From positions 586,403,001 through 586,467,000 of the forward strand of contig CM028132.1 of NCBI GenBank assembly GCA_016271365.2: a DNA stretch of 64,000 nucleotides. Direction: 5' to 3'. The translations under genes and the position numbers were made by a program. Below are positions 33,459-45,125 of the stretch, one piece after another. The first letter of the stretch is position 1, and the number at the start of each line of letters is the position of its first letter. The stretch is from Neoceratodus forsteri. Taxonomy: Eukaryota > Chordata > Ceratodontiformes > Ceratodontidae. Below the pieces are notes generated by a model. The model saw only the letters and a program-made list of their open reading frames with translations. It was not told the DNA's origin and did no database searches.

Positions 33459-34931
33459 ATGGAGGAGGAAGGAGCTACACATGGCGCTGTGATAGCCCAG
33501 AGACATTCCATACCTGTTGAATTCACCCCGACTGGATCCGCTGAAGTGGCGGCTGGGATGCACCTACGAGGTGGCCAGCAAAATGCCAGATCAAGCGGTC
33601 CATTAATTTCTGCTGTTACAATGGGTCTCAGTTTGGCAGAGAAACAACGCTGTTTGGAAGAGGAACTACTCCGGGTTAGCAAATTGTTGGTGCAGGAACG
33701 TTGGAACCTCACTGTGGAGGACGACAGGAAGCAGAAGAGATCGGAGGGTTCGCCGAGCGCTGCAGAGGCAGCGGGGCCCAGCAAGCTGCATTCGGCTACT
33801 GAGAGGCCTGTTGCAAGTGGTATTTTGGCTTCTCAGGATTGGGGAGACCTCGTGGAAGAATCATGGTCTCCGGAGCGTGCGCTGCCTGGGGCAGGCTGGA
33901 TACCAACTTCAGGTGCTTCGTGGAAACCGGGTGAAGGATCTTCGGCTCTCCAGGAGTCTGTTAAGATAAGTACATTGACTTTACCAGTCCCACCTCCTGT
34001 TGTTTTAGGCACTGAACTTCCAGTTTCCCCACTTCCTCAGGCTGCTATTGATTCTAGCCTACCCTTGGGAAACCTGTCAGAGGAGATAGCTGAAGGTGTG
34101 GCTACATCCTCTGTCATACAGGGGCCAGCTTTAGAACCTGTGGATCAACCTTCTTATGCCAGTCATTTTAGGCAACCTCTAGAGTTGGCTAAGCGGTGAA
34201 ATGCCATTCGTTTGCTATATGTTGGTCCCAGGGATAATCCCTCTGACAGGTTTTATGTTGGGAAGACATTATTGAAACAGAGTATGGGTTTTTCCCCTTC
34301 TGAAGTCTACGCCTTGATACATGTTCCTGGGGAGTTTATTTTTGATGTCAGTTTTCATACCCCAGCTCTTTTGGAACTATTCTGGAGCCGCTATTTAAAT
34401 TTAAAGACTAATCCCTTATGGTCTGACTTTATTGTATTGCCTCTTTCAAAACAGGCCTTTAGGGTCATTACGATCATGTTTAGAAATGAAGGGGTTAACG
34501 TTGTCGATATTGTCAATTGGTTATCTAAGAAATGTGATATCCAGGGGAATCCTGTTCCTATCCTGGATGCTTAGGGATTTTGGAATGGGGGTTGGAAATT
34601 TAGAATTAAACTCCGTTCTACTGATTCCGATTTATTGCATCTTCCCAATTGTTTTTTTCTGGGGAGGGATAAGGGGTTCCTTTTCTATCCGGGTCAGCCC
34701 AGAGTTTGCTTCAAGTGTGGGTCTCGGACTCACATAAGAACCTCCTGTGATGTGCTCAAATGCTCTTATTGTGTGGAGTCTGGTCATCCTAGTGCCCACT
34801 GTTTCCAAACCTCTAAATGCAATCTTTGTGATGTGGTGGGTCACACGTTTGAACTTTGCCCTTTGGCTGCTAAAAACACAACTGAAGCTGATTTTGGGGT
34901 ACAGGATCATTATATTTGGGAGGCGGTTTGA
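33459..34931 (+). pseudogene. Tx1 LINE ORF1 (Gag-like, zinc knuckles)
   Basis: Frame 33459-34199 (246 codons) is a low-complexity Ser/Pro/Glu-rich N-terminal region. Frame 34212-34574 (120 codons) carries the core (LLYVGPRDNPSDRFYVGKTL, ELFWSRYLNLKTNPLWSDFI). After a stop at 34572 and a frameshift, 34635-34931 has three Cys-rich units: CFKCGSRTHIRTSC, CSYCVESGHPSAHC, CNLCDVVGHTFELC. This is the RNA-binding knuckle array of Tx1-type ORF1. A stop at 34197-34199 and frame changes near 34575-34635 break it. ORF1 coats element RNA; this one is nonfunctional as it stands. Confidence 0.8.
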
Positions 34932-35434
34932 CTTGGCGTTCCTACTGGGGGAAGGTTGGATCTCAGTACCTTTGTGGCTGTTCCCCCCTTGGCTGCATCA
35001 GGCTTGCTTAAAGACTCTACTTTGATTCCTGATACCAGAGATTTACCTGCAGTTGAGGTTCATGAGGTATCAGAGATAGGACAAGGGGAGGTTATTTGCC
35101 TGGATTCTGTATCGACTGGTTCAGACCCCTTGGAAGATGGTTTTATTATGGTTAGTGGCAAGAAGGGGAAAGTCTGTTAAAGGAAAAGGAAAAGTGGGAA
35201 AAAAGCAGTTATACCTACTCTAAATGTTTCTATAGCTGACCCTAATACTTTTGCAGTGTTGGTGGAGGTTCCAGAGGTGGTCCCAGACGTGACTCAGCCT
35301 TCTGCACCCCCACCAAGGCCTGAGCCTCAGGAACCTGCTGAAGGACAGTTAGGCCCTAAGCCACCAGATGGCAAAAGTGGAAGGATCACGAGAGCATCCA
35401 GCAAAGTAAAGTGAATTTATCCTTACATTAATTC

Positions 35435-36550
35435 ATGGTTCCCTTTTACTTTAGAGTGGCAACTTTAAATGCAAACAGCATTAAAACTCCGGTTAAGCGT
35501 CAGAGCACTTATTCTCATTTTTTATATGAAAATCTGGATTGTGTTTTCCTTCAGGATGTTCGTTTGCATTCTCCCAAGGAGGTAGAGGCTGCCACTGCTG
35601 GTTGGTTGTGGGGGGATTGTTTTTGGTCTTTAGGGAGCGATTTGTGTAGCGGTGTGGGGATTTGTTTTTTTCATTCTTATATTAAAGTGATTCATCAGAT
35701 AGAGTTCATAGCTGGCAGGGCCTTGGTTTTGGATATTAAGTAGGATTCTCTACCCTTGTGGTTGATAAATGTTTATGCACCTCAATCTAAATTTGACTGG
35801 GTGGCCCTTTTTAATTCATTATACCTCTTTTTATGCACCTCTTATTTTATTATTCTTGGGGGGGGGACTTTAACTGTTCCTTGCCTTCCCGTGTTTCTTC
35901 TGGGAATAAGAAGAAGGTGTATTGTGATATGGCAAGCTTGTCGAAACTTCTTGCAGATACTGGCTTGGTTGATGCTTTTGGGCCTTCCTCTAAAGGGTTT
36001 GGGAATGCTTATTTTTGTGGACCTAGGGCTTCCAGAATGGACTATTTTTTCTTTCACCTGGGGTTGTAGTGCAATCACAGTCCTTGCAGGAGGTAGCTTC
36101 TGTACGTCAGATCACAGACTGCTCAGCTTGGTTTTATGTGATGTGCCTGAAGCCCGCAGGGGGCCGGGTTTTTGGAAATTGAACACTGTCTTATTAGATA
36201 TCCCTTGTGTGGCTGGTGGGCTACAATCCCTTTTTCTGGCACGACAGTCTGTACTATTTCTATATGATGATTTAACTACCTGGTGGGAGGACACAAAAAG
36301 TGAAGTCAGAATTTACTTTAAAACCATAGGTTGTTTAAATGGGAGATTACGGCATGATGGGCTCCAGTACCTTAGAGAACGACTTCATTTTTTGTCCACC
36401 TTTCACCAGTCTTTGGGATCTGACTGTCTGGATCACATTAAAAAGTTAAAGGAGGAGATGGCTAAATTACAGTCTCAGGTTTTGCAGGATATGGAGAGAA
36501 AGCACAAATATGGGATTTGTGGTAAACAGAAGGACACTTTACCTTATTAA
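35435..36550 (+). pseudogene. Tx1 LINE ORF2, endonuclease part
   Basis: Starts FYFRVATLNANSI, the L1-type endonuclease N-terminus with catalytic Asn. LDCVFLQDVRLHSPKE follows (QE motif altered to QD), then LINVYAPQS. Frame 35833-36069 holds GGDFNCSLP and ASRMDYFF (GDFN and RIDY motifs), and frame 35756-36550 holds TSDHRLLSL (catalytic SDH). One stop near 35741 and two frame switches separate these, so the domain is complete in content but not open. Confidence 0.8.
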
Positions 36551-38840
36551 ACACTCCCGGGTCATGATGTATTTAAATACTTCAGAAGGGGAGCGTGTCA
36601 CAACAAATACTGGTATTTTAGACATGATACATGATTATGTTTCTGCTTCCTTTAAGAGTAGATTGCTCTCTGATGCTTCTATTCGTGATTGGTTTCTTAG
36701 AAGACCAGTCCCTGTTTTGTTTCCAGATGAGCAGATTAATTTGGTTCAACCCATTACGGTAGAAGAACTAAAGATTGCAATTTGGTCTTTAAAGTCGGGC
36801 ATTACTCCTGGTTCTGATGGGTCATCTCATGAAATTTATAAAATCTTGTGGGAAGTTTTGGGTACTGACCTATGTTGAGTATTGAATGCTGGGTTACAGG
36901 CAGGGGCTCTACCAAAAAGCATGTTACAGGGTGTGCTGCTTTTACTGTATAAAAATAAAGGGGATTGTGGGGATTTAGATAATTGGAGGCCTTTGTCTCT
37001 TTTGAATACAGATTATAAGATCTTGATGAAAATCTTATATATTCGATTACGGGGATTTTAGGTTCCTTATTACATCCATCACAATTTAGTGGTGTAGCGC
37101 ATAGGAGGGTTCAGGATGCACAGATCCTACTCAGGGAGCTTGTTTCTAAAGAAGCGTCTAGAGAAATGTTTGGGCATCTGGTTTGTCTTGACCAGGCTAA
37201 GGCTTTGACCAAGTAGAATATAGTTATCTTTGGGAGAGCTTGAGGAGGTATGGGTTTCACTTACAATTTATAAGCTGGCTACAAACTTGCTATAAAGGCA
37301 CCACTCTGATACCAAGCATGAATGGATGGTTGGGAAGAGATATTGAGGTACATAGGGGAGTTAGGCAGGGGCATCCACTTAGTCCCCTACTTTATGTGCT
37401 ATCCATGGACCCCCTTTTGCATGCCTTAAATAGTACAGATGACATTATTGGACTATCAGTTGGTTGTATGGATCCACAGATAGTGTCAATAGCATATGCA
37501 GATGATTTAGTTTTAGTTTTATCAGATAGAAATCCTGCTGTTGCTGCACAGTCGTTATTGCACACCTTTTCTGCCATGTCCAGTTCCTCTATTAATAGAC
37601 TTAAAAGTGGGATACTGCCTTTGGGGTATGGGGCCACTGATGTGGCATTGATTTGGGACATGCCTATAAAACCTGGATATAGGAAGATTCTTGGGTTTAT
37701 TTTGGAGGTATGGATGACCATCGGTATAATTGGGAGAGGCAATTATTGGAGGCTCATAACAGAGTGCTGCTCTGGAATAAAGGATGAATGTCTAAGGCTA
37801 AACGAATTTATCTGTTTAAAACTTTTTTGTTGCCATATTTTTTGTTTATAGCTGCAGTCTTTCCCCCTCCCCTTCTTTGGAATCGTCTCTTTATGATATA
37901 TTTTTTCTTTGTTTATGGGGTAGTAGATTGAACCCGGTGAAGAGGGGTATTACTTATTTACCTATTGGTGAAGGGGGTCTGGGTATGATAAATCCGGTTG
38001 TATCCTTTCATAATATGTTTATTTTTTATAATTTAGTTCCTTTGCTCAAGGGGGTTGTTAAGATCTGGTCCCCATGGGTGGCTGACAGTATAGATCCCCT
38101 TCTTAGGCACTGGGATCATGATTCCTTTTTGGCTCGTCAGGTTAGGCTATGTGCCTTAGCTAGTCATTTCCATACGATGTTTCAAAAATTGAAATCCTGG
38201 CATGTTGTTAAGAAATCCATTCTTCTTCAATCACGTCAGCAATTCTGTTGTACTATATTACAGCATTTATTTTTTGTAGATCCTTGGTTTCATGATTTAT
38301 CTGTTTCTGAGCAGCATTCCAAGTTACAATTATTGGTAAGCAAGAGGGTTCCTCGACATATGTGGGATTTTTTATCGCTTTGTCTTCATAGGAGGTTAGG
38401 GGTGAAAGGCAATATGAGGCATAAAGAACTCTCAGAGAGATTTTGTCCCAGGGAGGAAACATGCATAGGGGTGATTGAAACAATGGAACATTTTTTTGTA
38501 GATTGTCCCTTTGTTGTTTCCTTTTGGTCTCAATTTCATGATGTATGGCCTTTGAATCCTTTTCAGGTCCTTCATCACAGATTTGGGTGGAAGGGGTCCT
38601 GTCAGCTCCTGGGTTATTTATGATGTAGTCACAATGCGCCTGTTAATGGGTCATATAGGCTTTCAGCTGTGGCAAGCACGGTGTAATCTAACACTTAGGC
38701 AACAATTACTCTCTGAATCTCAGATTATCTGTAACACTAAGAAGGTAATAATTAGCTGGAGACTACAGGAAAAGGAAAAGGTGCATCCTGAACTATTTAA
38801 GTTGTGGTGGAGGAAAATGACCTGGCTTGATACGGGGTAA
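36510..38840 (+). pseudogene. Tx1 LINE ORF2, reverse transcriptase and C-terminus
   Basis: Frame 36510-36878 reads QPITVEELKIAIWSLKSG and PGSDGSSHEIYK (RT fingers). NWRPLSLLNTDYKILMKIL follows near 36980. Frame 37240-37851 has VHRGVRQGHPLSPLLYVL and IAYADDLVLVLSD, with intact YADD catalytic residues. Frame 37877-38623 is the thumb and C-terminal region with a Cys/His cluster (CIGVIETMEHFFVDC). Frame 38583-38840 finishes it (FQLWQARCNLTLRQ). Stops near 36878 and 37070-37240 inactivate it. Confidence 0.8.
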
Positions 38841-39344
38841 GGTTTATTGTGCTGTGTCCAGGCTTTCCTATCCAGTACAGGGTATCCCTAACGGCGAGGA
38901 TAGTACCTCCTTTTGGGGTAATCTTTAGTGATGACTACTGCTTTCTACATATGGTGTTAGTTCTGATTTAAACCCGCTTCCTCTCTCTTGAGGGGGGCAT
39001 TTAGCATATTCTGGTACTATTTGAGCTGTTAACTTCAAAACAGTTTTATGCTGATGTTATGCTGTACATACTTGTTTTTTTTTTGTTTATTCTTTGATTA
39101 TTTGTTTTTATTAAGTACAATATCACTGTTTTTTGATTCTTTAACTGATGTGCTTTCTTGTCTTTAAGGGGGGAGTTGACACTTGAGGTTTTGTTTTTTA
39201 ATTTTTCCTCTTTTTCTTATGATCTCTGTTAATCCTTTTGTATGCTGGAATACTTATTTCTGTTTATTTTTGTGGTGTATTATGATTGGTCTACTGTATA
39301 CATTATTGTTTGTATGTTGATTTTCAGTTATAATAAAAAATTCC

Positions 39345-39600
39345 CCTACTCTTTTTTCGATGAGTGCCATGGGATCTTTAACATCCACCTGAACTACCAC
39401 CAATCCAGGCAGATGGGACCTCGGTTTAACATCACATCTGAAAGACGGCACCTCAGAAGTGCAGCACCCTTCTCATGCTGCACTACAGTGTCAGTACTGG
39501 GATATTAACCCAAGTGCCAGATGTGGGAACTGAACCCACAGCCCTCTGATCTCCCGGCCTCAGAGGCGAGTGTGCTACCTACTGAGCCACTGACACTGCT
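39345..39600 (-). mobile_element. tRNA-derived SINE, 3'-truncated
   Basis: On the minus strand a pol III A box TGGCTCAGTAGG (complement at 39578-39589) and B box GGTTCAGTTCC (39527-39537) are spaced as in a tRNA. They are followed by the conserved SINE central block with GGTGCCGTCTTTCAGATG and TGTTAAACCGAGGTC (39412-39475), seen in SINEs of many aquatic vertebrates and invertebrates. It ends at GAGTAGGGGAA, directly against the A-rich end of the Tx1 LINE, so its usual tail is missing. Confidence 0.75.
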
Positions 39601-39896
39601 TTCAAAATCCAGACAAAAGGCAATGTATGTCTTGGAACAGTCATCAGTCAGTGTGTTAACAGATCTAGTAGTCCAGTACATATGGAACAGCTTACACCCA
39701 TCATTGTTTTATGGATAAAATTGGGCTGTGCAGCCATCTTCTTTCTGCAAACATGTTCCTTGCCAGTGACTGATACATACAACTATGGTGAATGGCCTTT
39801 GGTTTATTCAGAGTACATCTTGTTAATTCGTCATATATTACATTGTTTGTTCAGTAGATAACCTCAAACTGAGTCACAGATAGAATCAACACAATT
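39601..39896. other. No recognised feature
   Basis: Short unassigned stretch between the SINE and the next inverted-repeat element. Confidence 0.5.
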
Positions 39897-40721
39897 CCAC
39901 CCTAGAATTATTATTCATTAGAAAATGGGCTTCTTACTTGCTGCAATCTGATTGGTCAGTACCCTCAAGATAGGGGTACATTAAGTTTCAATAGATGACC
40001 AGCAAGTAAGAAGTACCAGCCTATACTGCCCCTTAACCACTCTAGTATCCTAGTACCCACCTCGGCTCCTAATTGGCCAAAATACTTCATTTCCATTTCA
40101 AATTAACGCCATTTTTTTCACTCGCTTAGCGAGACATCCTGCCCTTACCCTCCCCAATTCAGTGCCACCTGCCACATGAACCCAGACCTGGCCACATCCA
40201 GAAAGTATCACAATTAAAAAAAAGAAATTTTTTTAAATAAAACCTAGCTGCCCTCCTCCACATCACCAGTCACCAACGAGTAATTCAAAACTGCAGCGCT
40301 ACCACTACATAAAGCTGCCTTCCAGATGCCAACAGAAAACGCTCCATTTTAAAATAAAAAATCTAACATTACGGAACTCATTGCACTGCTGACTCTCCGC
40401 CTCCGCCTTCTTAGCTTCCTCCCGTCCCGGTCCCGGTATCGCAACCACACCAGCAGAGCCCGGACGCAAACTGCACACCAACCCCCCACGGACTCTCCAA
40501 GCTTCTCTTTACTCCTGATATCGCAACAACGTGACTCCGCCACAAACTGCACACCAACCCCCACGGAATCTGCAATAGGACAAAAATCCATACTAGAGGA
40601 GGAACTACTTTACTAAAAATGACTACAAAACTTTAGTTAAACAATTTTTTATTTTTTTTAATGAAACTTTTTTCTTTGCAGTGCCCATTTTCTAACCATG
40701 AATAATGTTCTTCCAGGGTGG
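39897..40721. mobile_element. DNA-transposon-like element with ~37 bp TIRs
   Basis: The left end CCACCCTAGAATTATTATTC and the following attagaaaatgggc match the complement of the right end (gcccattttctaaccatgaa...ccagggtgg, 40684-40721). There is no transposase and no convincing TSD. The right end overlaps the hairpin that begins near 40690. Confidence 0.5.
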
Positions 40722-40855
40722 ATGTATGGCATAAGGACCGGCCAAGGTTATAGGTCTCTTCGGTCGTGCAGGCCGGGCCTCATTACGCTTCTGGCCGGTC
40801 CGGTATTGCCTAATACCGCCCACCCTGTCGGGCATTATTGCTTACCTAAGCAATA
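40690..40855. mobile_element. Palindromic MITE with ttcgg loop
   Basis: gggtgg...ggaccggcc (40716-40746) pairs with ggccggtcc...ccaccc (40792-40831), with gaataatg/cattattg further out. The loop has ctcttcggtcgtgcaggccg. Overall design and loop resemble 25925-26070. Confidence 0.6.
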
Positions 40856-41088
40856 TGCAATCAAACCTCTGATAGTAGATGTTTTATCTCTTCTCTAAAG
40901 AAATCTACATGTAGGACACACATCATTAAATAGATTATTTTCACAGATCTTCCATGATAACCACTAATCCAGTCAGTGATAGGCTTGGATATGTTATAGC
41001 TGTCAACCTGCTCCAGACCTCTGGCATGCAGAGTAGGAATGGACCGAACTCTTGGTCTCAAGTTGCTGTCTGAATCAGATACCATTAC

Positions 41089-41100
41089 CCTTATTTTATC
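41089..41100. repeat. 12 bp target-site duplication of the Penelope-like element
   Basis: CCTTATTTTATC here and again at 46102-46113, bracketing the element exactly. Confidence 0.8.
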
Positions 41101-42682
41101 CAGAAGCAAATGATTTGATACCTTTTAATGGACCAACATAGATGTAACAACAAGAACAAAGTGCTCTAGCTTTCGGACCAACCAGTCCTTCTTCAGAAGC
41201 TCATGGCAGTTGTTTAGAAAATACAATACTTATGACAGCTAGATAATGCAGAGAAAAACAGAAAAAAATCCCCATTGGTTTAAAATACTCATTTAAAAAA
41301 AAAAAAAAAAAAAACAGAAGATGATGTCAGAGAAGTTAAACAGTACAATACTGCCCTCAGTCCGAATGAACCTTGGGTTAAGATGTGCTTGGTGCAACAA
41401 ACATAAAGAATCCTACTGCACATAAATTTAATTGACATAAGATAACACTGCTGAAGCAGATAACTCCCAAATCAAGCCATGAGTGTCACAGTCAGTATAA
41501 GGATGTGATTACTGAAAGGCAACCCCCACCCAGCTTAAAGACAAACTAAGACAGTTATAGGGCTCATGAAATTACAATGTATGCATTAAAGACAAGAATA
41601 CCAGTAAAGTTGTCTAAAAAACATCAGTGCACACTGTGTGATGTGTAAAACCTAGCTAGACATGTCACCCAGCTGTATTCTCAAGCTAAATAAAAGGCCC
41701 AAGAAATTACAAAACCTCAGGACTATATAAATGATAATATAAATATAAATTGATAATATTAGTGTTAAACAAAAACTCTAGTAGAGGAACCTCAAGGAAT
41801 TCAGACCATGCATCCTGATATGTACTGATGTCAATATATACTGAGAATGTAGCAACTACATGTACCACAAGTGTCTAGGGAATCTGAAAAAGAGATAAAA
41901 GTAATTTATCTCCTCCTGCTCATACAAACAGTACAACCTAACCCACCCCACATCACAATAATGTGGGTGGGGAGATACATAGCTTAAACGAGATGTTGTC
42001 TCTCTCTCCCCCTTTCTCTCTCTCTCTCTCTCCCACAGACACACACACACACACAACACATCTCACTATCTCTCTCCTAGTGAACCTATATTAACTTCAG
42101 TCACTGTAATTGTTCCCCAAAGGAATACAACTTGTAATGAAATTCTGAGTAAATTACTACAATATTAGCCTAATGTAAAAGATATGTGCAGGACCCCAAG
42201 CAAATGAGATCACACATCCCAATATGTACAGAGTTACAAAATTATATATAACAGTATAAGATAACACTCCTGTATGTACACTAGCAGGCTGGGTAAACTG
42301 AATATGGTGCAATGGAATCAATCCCCCACACAGGCAAAGATAAAAGTAAGGAGAAATTTGTTGTGTGTGAAATGAAAATAGTAACACATTATACCTCCAT
42401 ATAGCTAAATAGAGACTTTACCTCAATGTGACAGCAAGCCCCACATCTATTATATCACATACCTCACAGCACATACCCACACACATACATACACACACAG
42501 ATCCACATCTCACACATGCTGAAGTCCTATAATATGTCAGCTTGAAGAAGAAAAGGTCTGTGGATGTTAATTTCTGTAGTGTCCCATAAAGCCAATATCC
42601 AAGTTCATCCCATCTGCTACCATATTGAGATGTAAAATAAGTTTAATCTCAAAAGCTCGCCTCTGTTGTGTGTTTTTGAGAT
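41101..42682 (-). repeat. Left inverted arm of the Penelope-like element
   Basis: Reverse complement of 44461-46062. Contains a poly(A) run at about 41289-41313, a CT/CA microsatellite at 42001-42058, and the hammerhead-like core on the minus strand near 41155-41200. It ends at gtgtgttttt-gagat, inside what would be the ORF's 3' end on the opposite arm. Confidence 0.85.
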
Positions 42683-44530
42683 CAGATCCTTACCAGGCAA
42701 AAACAAACCCATTATAACCTCTCTCCACTGGAACGGAGAGCTATAGGGACACTGAAATCAAACCACAACATTGTCATCAAAAAAGCTGATAAAGGTTCTG
42801 CAGTGGTGATTTTAAACAGAGAAGACTATATTACTGAAGCTAATAGACAGCTAACAGATCTTACATACTACAGAGAACTGGAGTGACCCCACTACAAGAT
42901 ATAAAGATGAACTATGTGACTTAACTAAAACTTTTCCTGACCATGTCCGAAAAGAAACTAGCTCACCTCATTCCTGCTGAACCAAAGCCAGGGACATTCT
43001 ACATGCTGCCTAAAATACATAAACCTGGCAATCCAGGGAGACCCATAGTCTCTGGTAATGGTACCTTGACTGAGGGGATCTCAGGGTTTGTAGAGACCAT
43101 TTGAAACCGCTGGTTATGGAAAGAGACAGTTATATCCAGGACACTACGCACTGTTGCGTGTGCTTTCTGGTTATAAGGATTTACCACCTGATACCATTTT
43201 AGTGACAATGGATGTAACATCCCTCTACACTAATATTCCACACACAGATGGCATTGCAGCATGCCTTAAATACATACGTGAGAAAGGACCTGACCAAAAC
43301 ATCAACCCTGGAGTGGTGGGGGAACTTATGGAATTTATTTTGACACATAACAACTTCAACTTCAATGGTAAACATTATGTTCAAACTATGGGAACAGCAA
43401 TGGGCACCAAAATGGCTCCACAGTATGCTAACCTCTTTATGGCTGACTTGGAGGAGGATTTTTTTAAGGCAGTATCCCCACAAACCACTGGCTTATTTCC
43501 GTTACATTGATGATTTGTTTATCATCTGGACGGAAGGCACAGATGCACTCAAAGATTTTCATCACAAACTTAACAATCTCCACCCTACTATAAAGCTTAC
43601 CTTGGAGTACTCTACCACCAAGGTTAACTTTCTGACATCACAGTCATCATTATGATGGAACCTTACATACATGTATTTACAGGAAGCCAACAGACAGACA
43701 GAGATACCTGCACAGGAAAAGTAACCACCCTAATCATACAAAAAATCTGTCATATACAGTCAAGCACTGTTGTCAACGATTTGTTCAAATGAGGATGACA
43801 GAGATACACATTTGGCTATGTTGAAAACACCTTTATGGAGCAGGGACACTCTTCCAGGAAATTGACAGGATAACAGAACGGGCAACGCAAGTACCAAGAC
43901 AACAACTACTTCAATATAAAGAAAAGACAGCTACAGAAAGAATACCCTTGGAGTCACATATCATCCAGACCTTGAACGCTCATGTAAGATTATTAAAGAT
44001 CTCCACCCAATATTTAGTGAGGATGACACCCTTAATTGTATTTTAAGGAACTCCCACTACTATATCTTTTAAACAACCGCCAAATTTATCCAGCCTAATT
44101 ATTAGGAGCAACTTTCACCGAACAGAATACCATGTCACACAATGGCACACGACCCTGCAATCAACGCCTCTGCAAGACTTGTGGGCTAATTTTTCTCTCA
44201 GACTGTGTGGTTACATCACAAAACAGACAATTCCAGGTGCATGGGAGTTATACATGCATGTCACGATATGTTGTTTATTTCATTCAGTGCAAGAGATGTC
44301 CACAAACAGGTTATGTAGGAGAGACACGCCAACAGCTCCGCACTAGGATGAACTCACACAGGCATACTATTACAGCAAGGAAGACTGAAAACCAGTGGGG
44401 CATCACTTCTCCCAGCCTGACCACCAGTCTCAGATATGTCAGTAATGGTCTTAAAAGGAAATCTCAAAACACACAACAGAGACGAGCTTTGAGATTAAAC
44501 TTATTTTACATCTCAATATGGTAGCAGATG
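42683..44530 (+). pseudogene. Penelope-like RT plus GIY-YIG endonuclease ORF
   Basis: RT blocks in order: NIVIKKADKGSAVVILNRED (about 42760-42830), a PKIHKPG and RPIVSG block (about 43010-43060), TMDVTSLYTNIPH (43206-43245), GTAMGTKMAPQYANLFM (43390-43440), FRYIDDLFIIW (about 43497-43530; catalytic YIDD intact) and TKVNFL (43615). Then CNQRLCKTCG (a zinc-binding-like Cys pair) and VVYFIQCKRCPQTGYVGETR (about 44270-44330), the GIY-YIG endonuclease with the later Arg and His residues. Several frameshifts and stops (e.g. 42880, 43108, 43510, 43650) break it. The right arm begins within the last codons. Confidence 0.85.
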
Positions 44531-45080
44531 GGATTAACTTGGATATTGGCTTTATGGGACACTACAGAAATTAACATCCACAGACCTTTTCTTCTTCAAG
44601 CTGACATATTATAGGACTTCAGCATGTGTGAGATGTGGATGCGTGTGTGTATGTATGTGTGTGGGTATGTGCTGGAGGTATGTGATATAATAGATGTGGG
44701 GCTTGCTGTCACATTGAGGTAAGTCTCTATTTAGCTATATGGAGGTATAATGTGTTACTATTTTCATTTACACACAACAAATTTCTCCTTACTTTTTATC
44801 TTTGCCTGTGTGTGTGGGGGATTGATTCCATTGCACCATATTCAGTTTACCCAGCCTGCTAGTGTACATACAGGAGTGTTATCTTATACTGTTATATGTA
44901 ATTTTTGTAACTCTGTACATATTGGGATGTGTGATTCTCATTTGCTTGGGGTCCTGCACATATCTTTTTACATTAGGCTAATATTGTAGTAATTTACTCA
45001 GAATTTCATTACAAGTTGTATTCCTTTGGGGAACAATTACAGTGACTGAAGTTAATATAGGTTCACTAGGAGAGAGATTG

Positions 45081-45125
<45 letters not shown>

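Larger units (their letters stand above)
33250..39342 (+). mobile_element. Tx1-clade LINE, near full length
   Basis: 5' region, ORF1 with CCHC zinc knuckles (33459-34931), a short inter-ORF stretch, ORF2 with endonuclease and RT (35435-38840), a T-rich 3' UTR and an end in ttataataaaaaa. This order and the ORF1 knuckles fit the Tx1 clade of L1 elements described from amphibians and fish. A handful of frameshifts and stops break both ORFs, so it looks younger than the CR1 copies. The 5' boundary is not fixed; an antisense SINE fragment abuts the 3' end. Confidence 0.8.

Noticed and set aside
39500..39600. Functional tRNA gene
   Set aside because: A and B boxes are present but the following SINE central domain, and no clear cloverleaf with paired acceptor arm, mark it as a SINE head.
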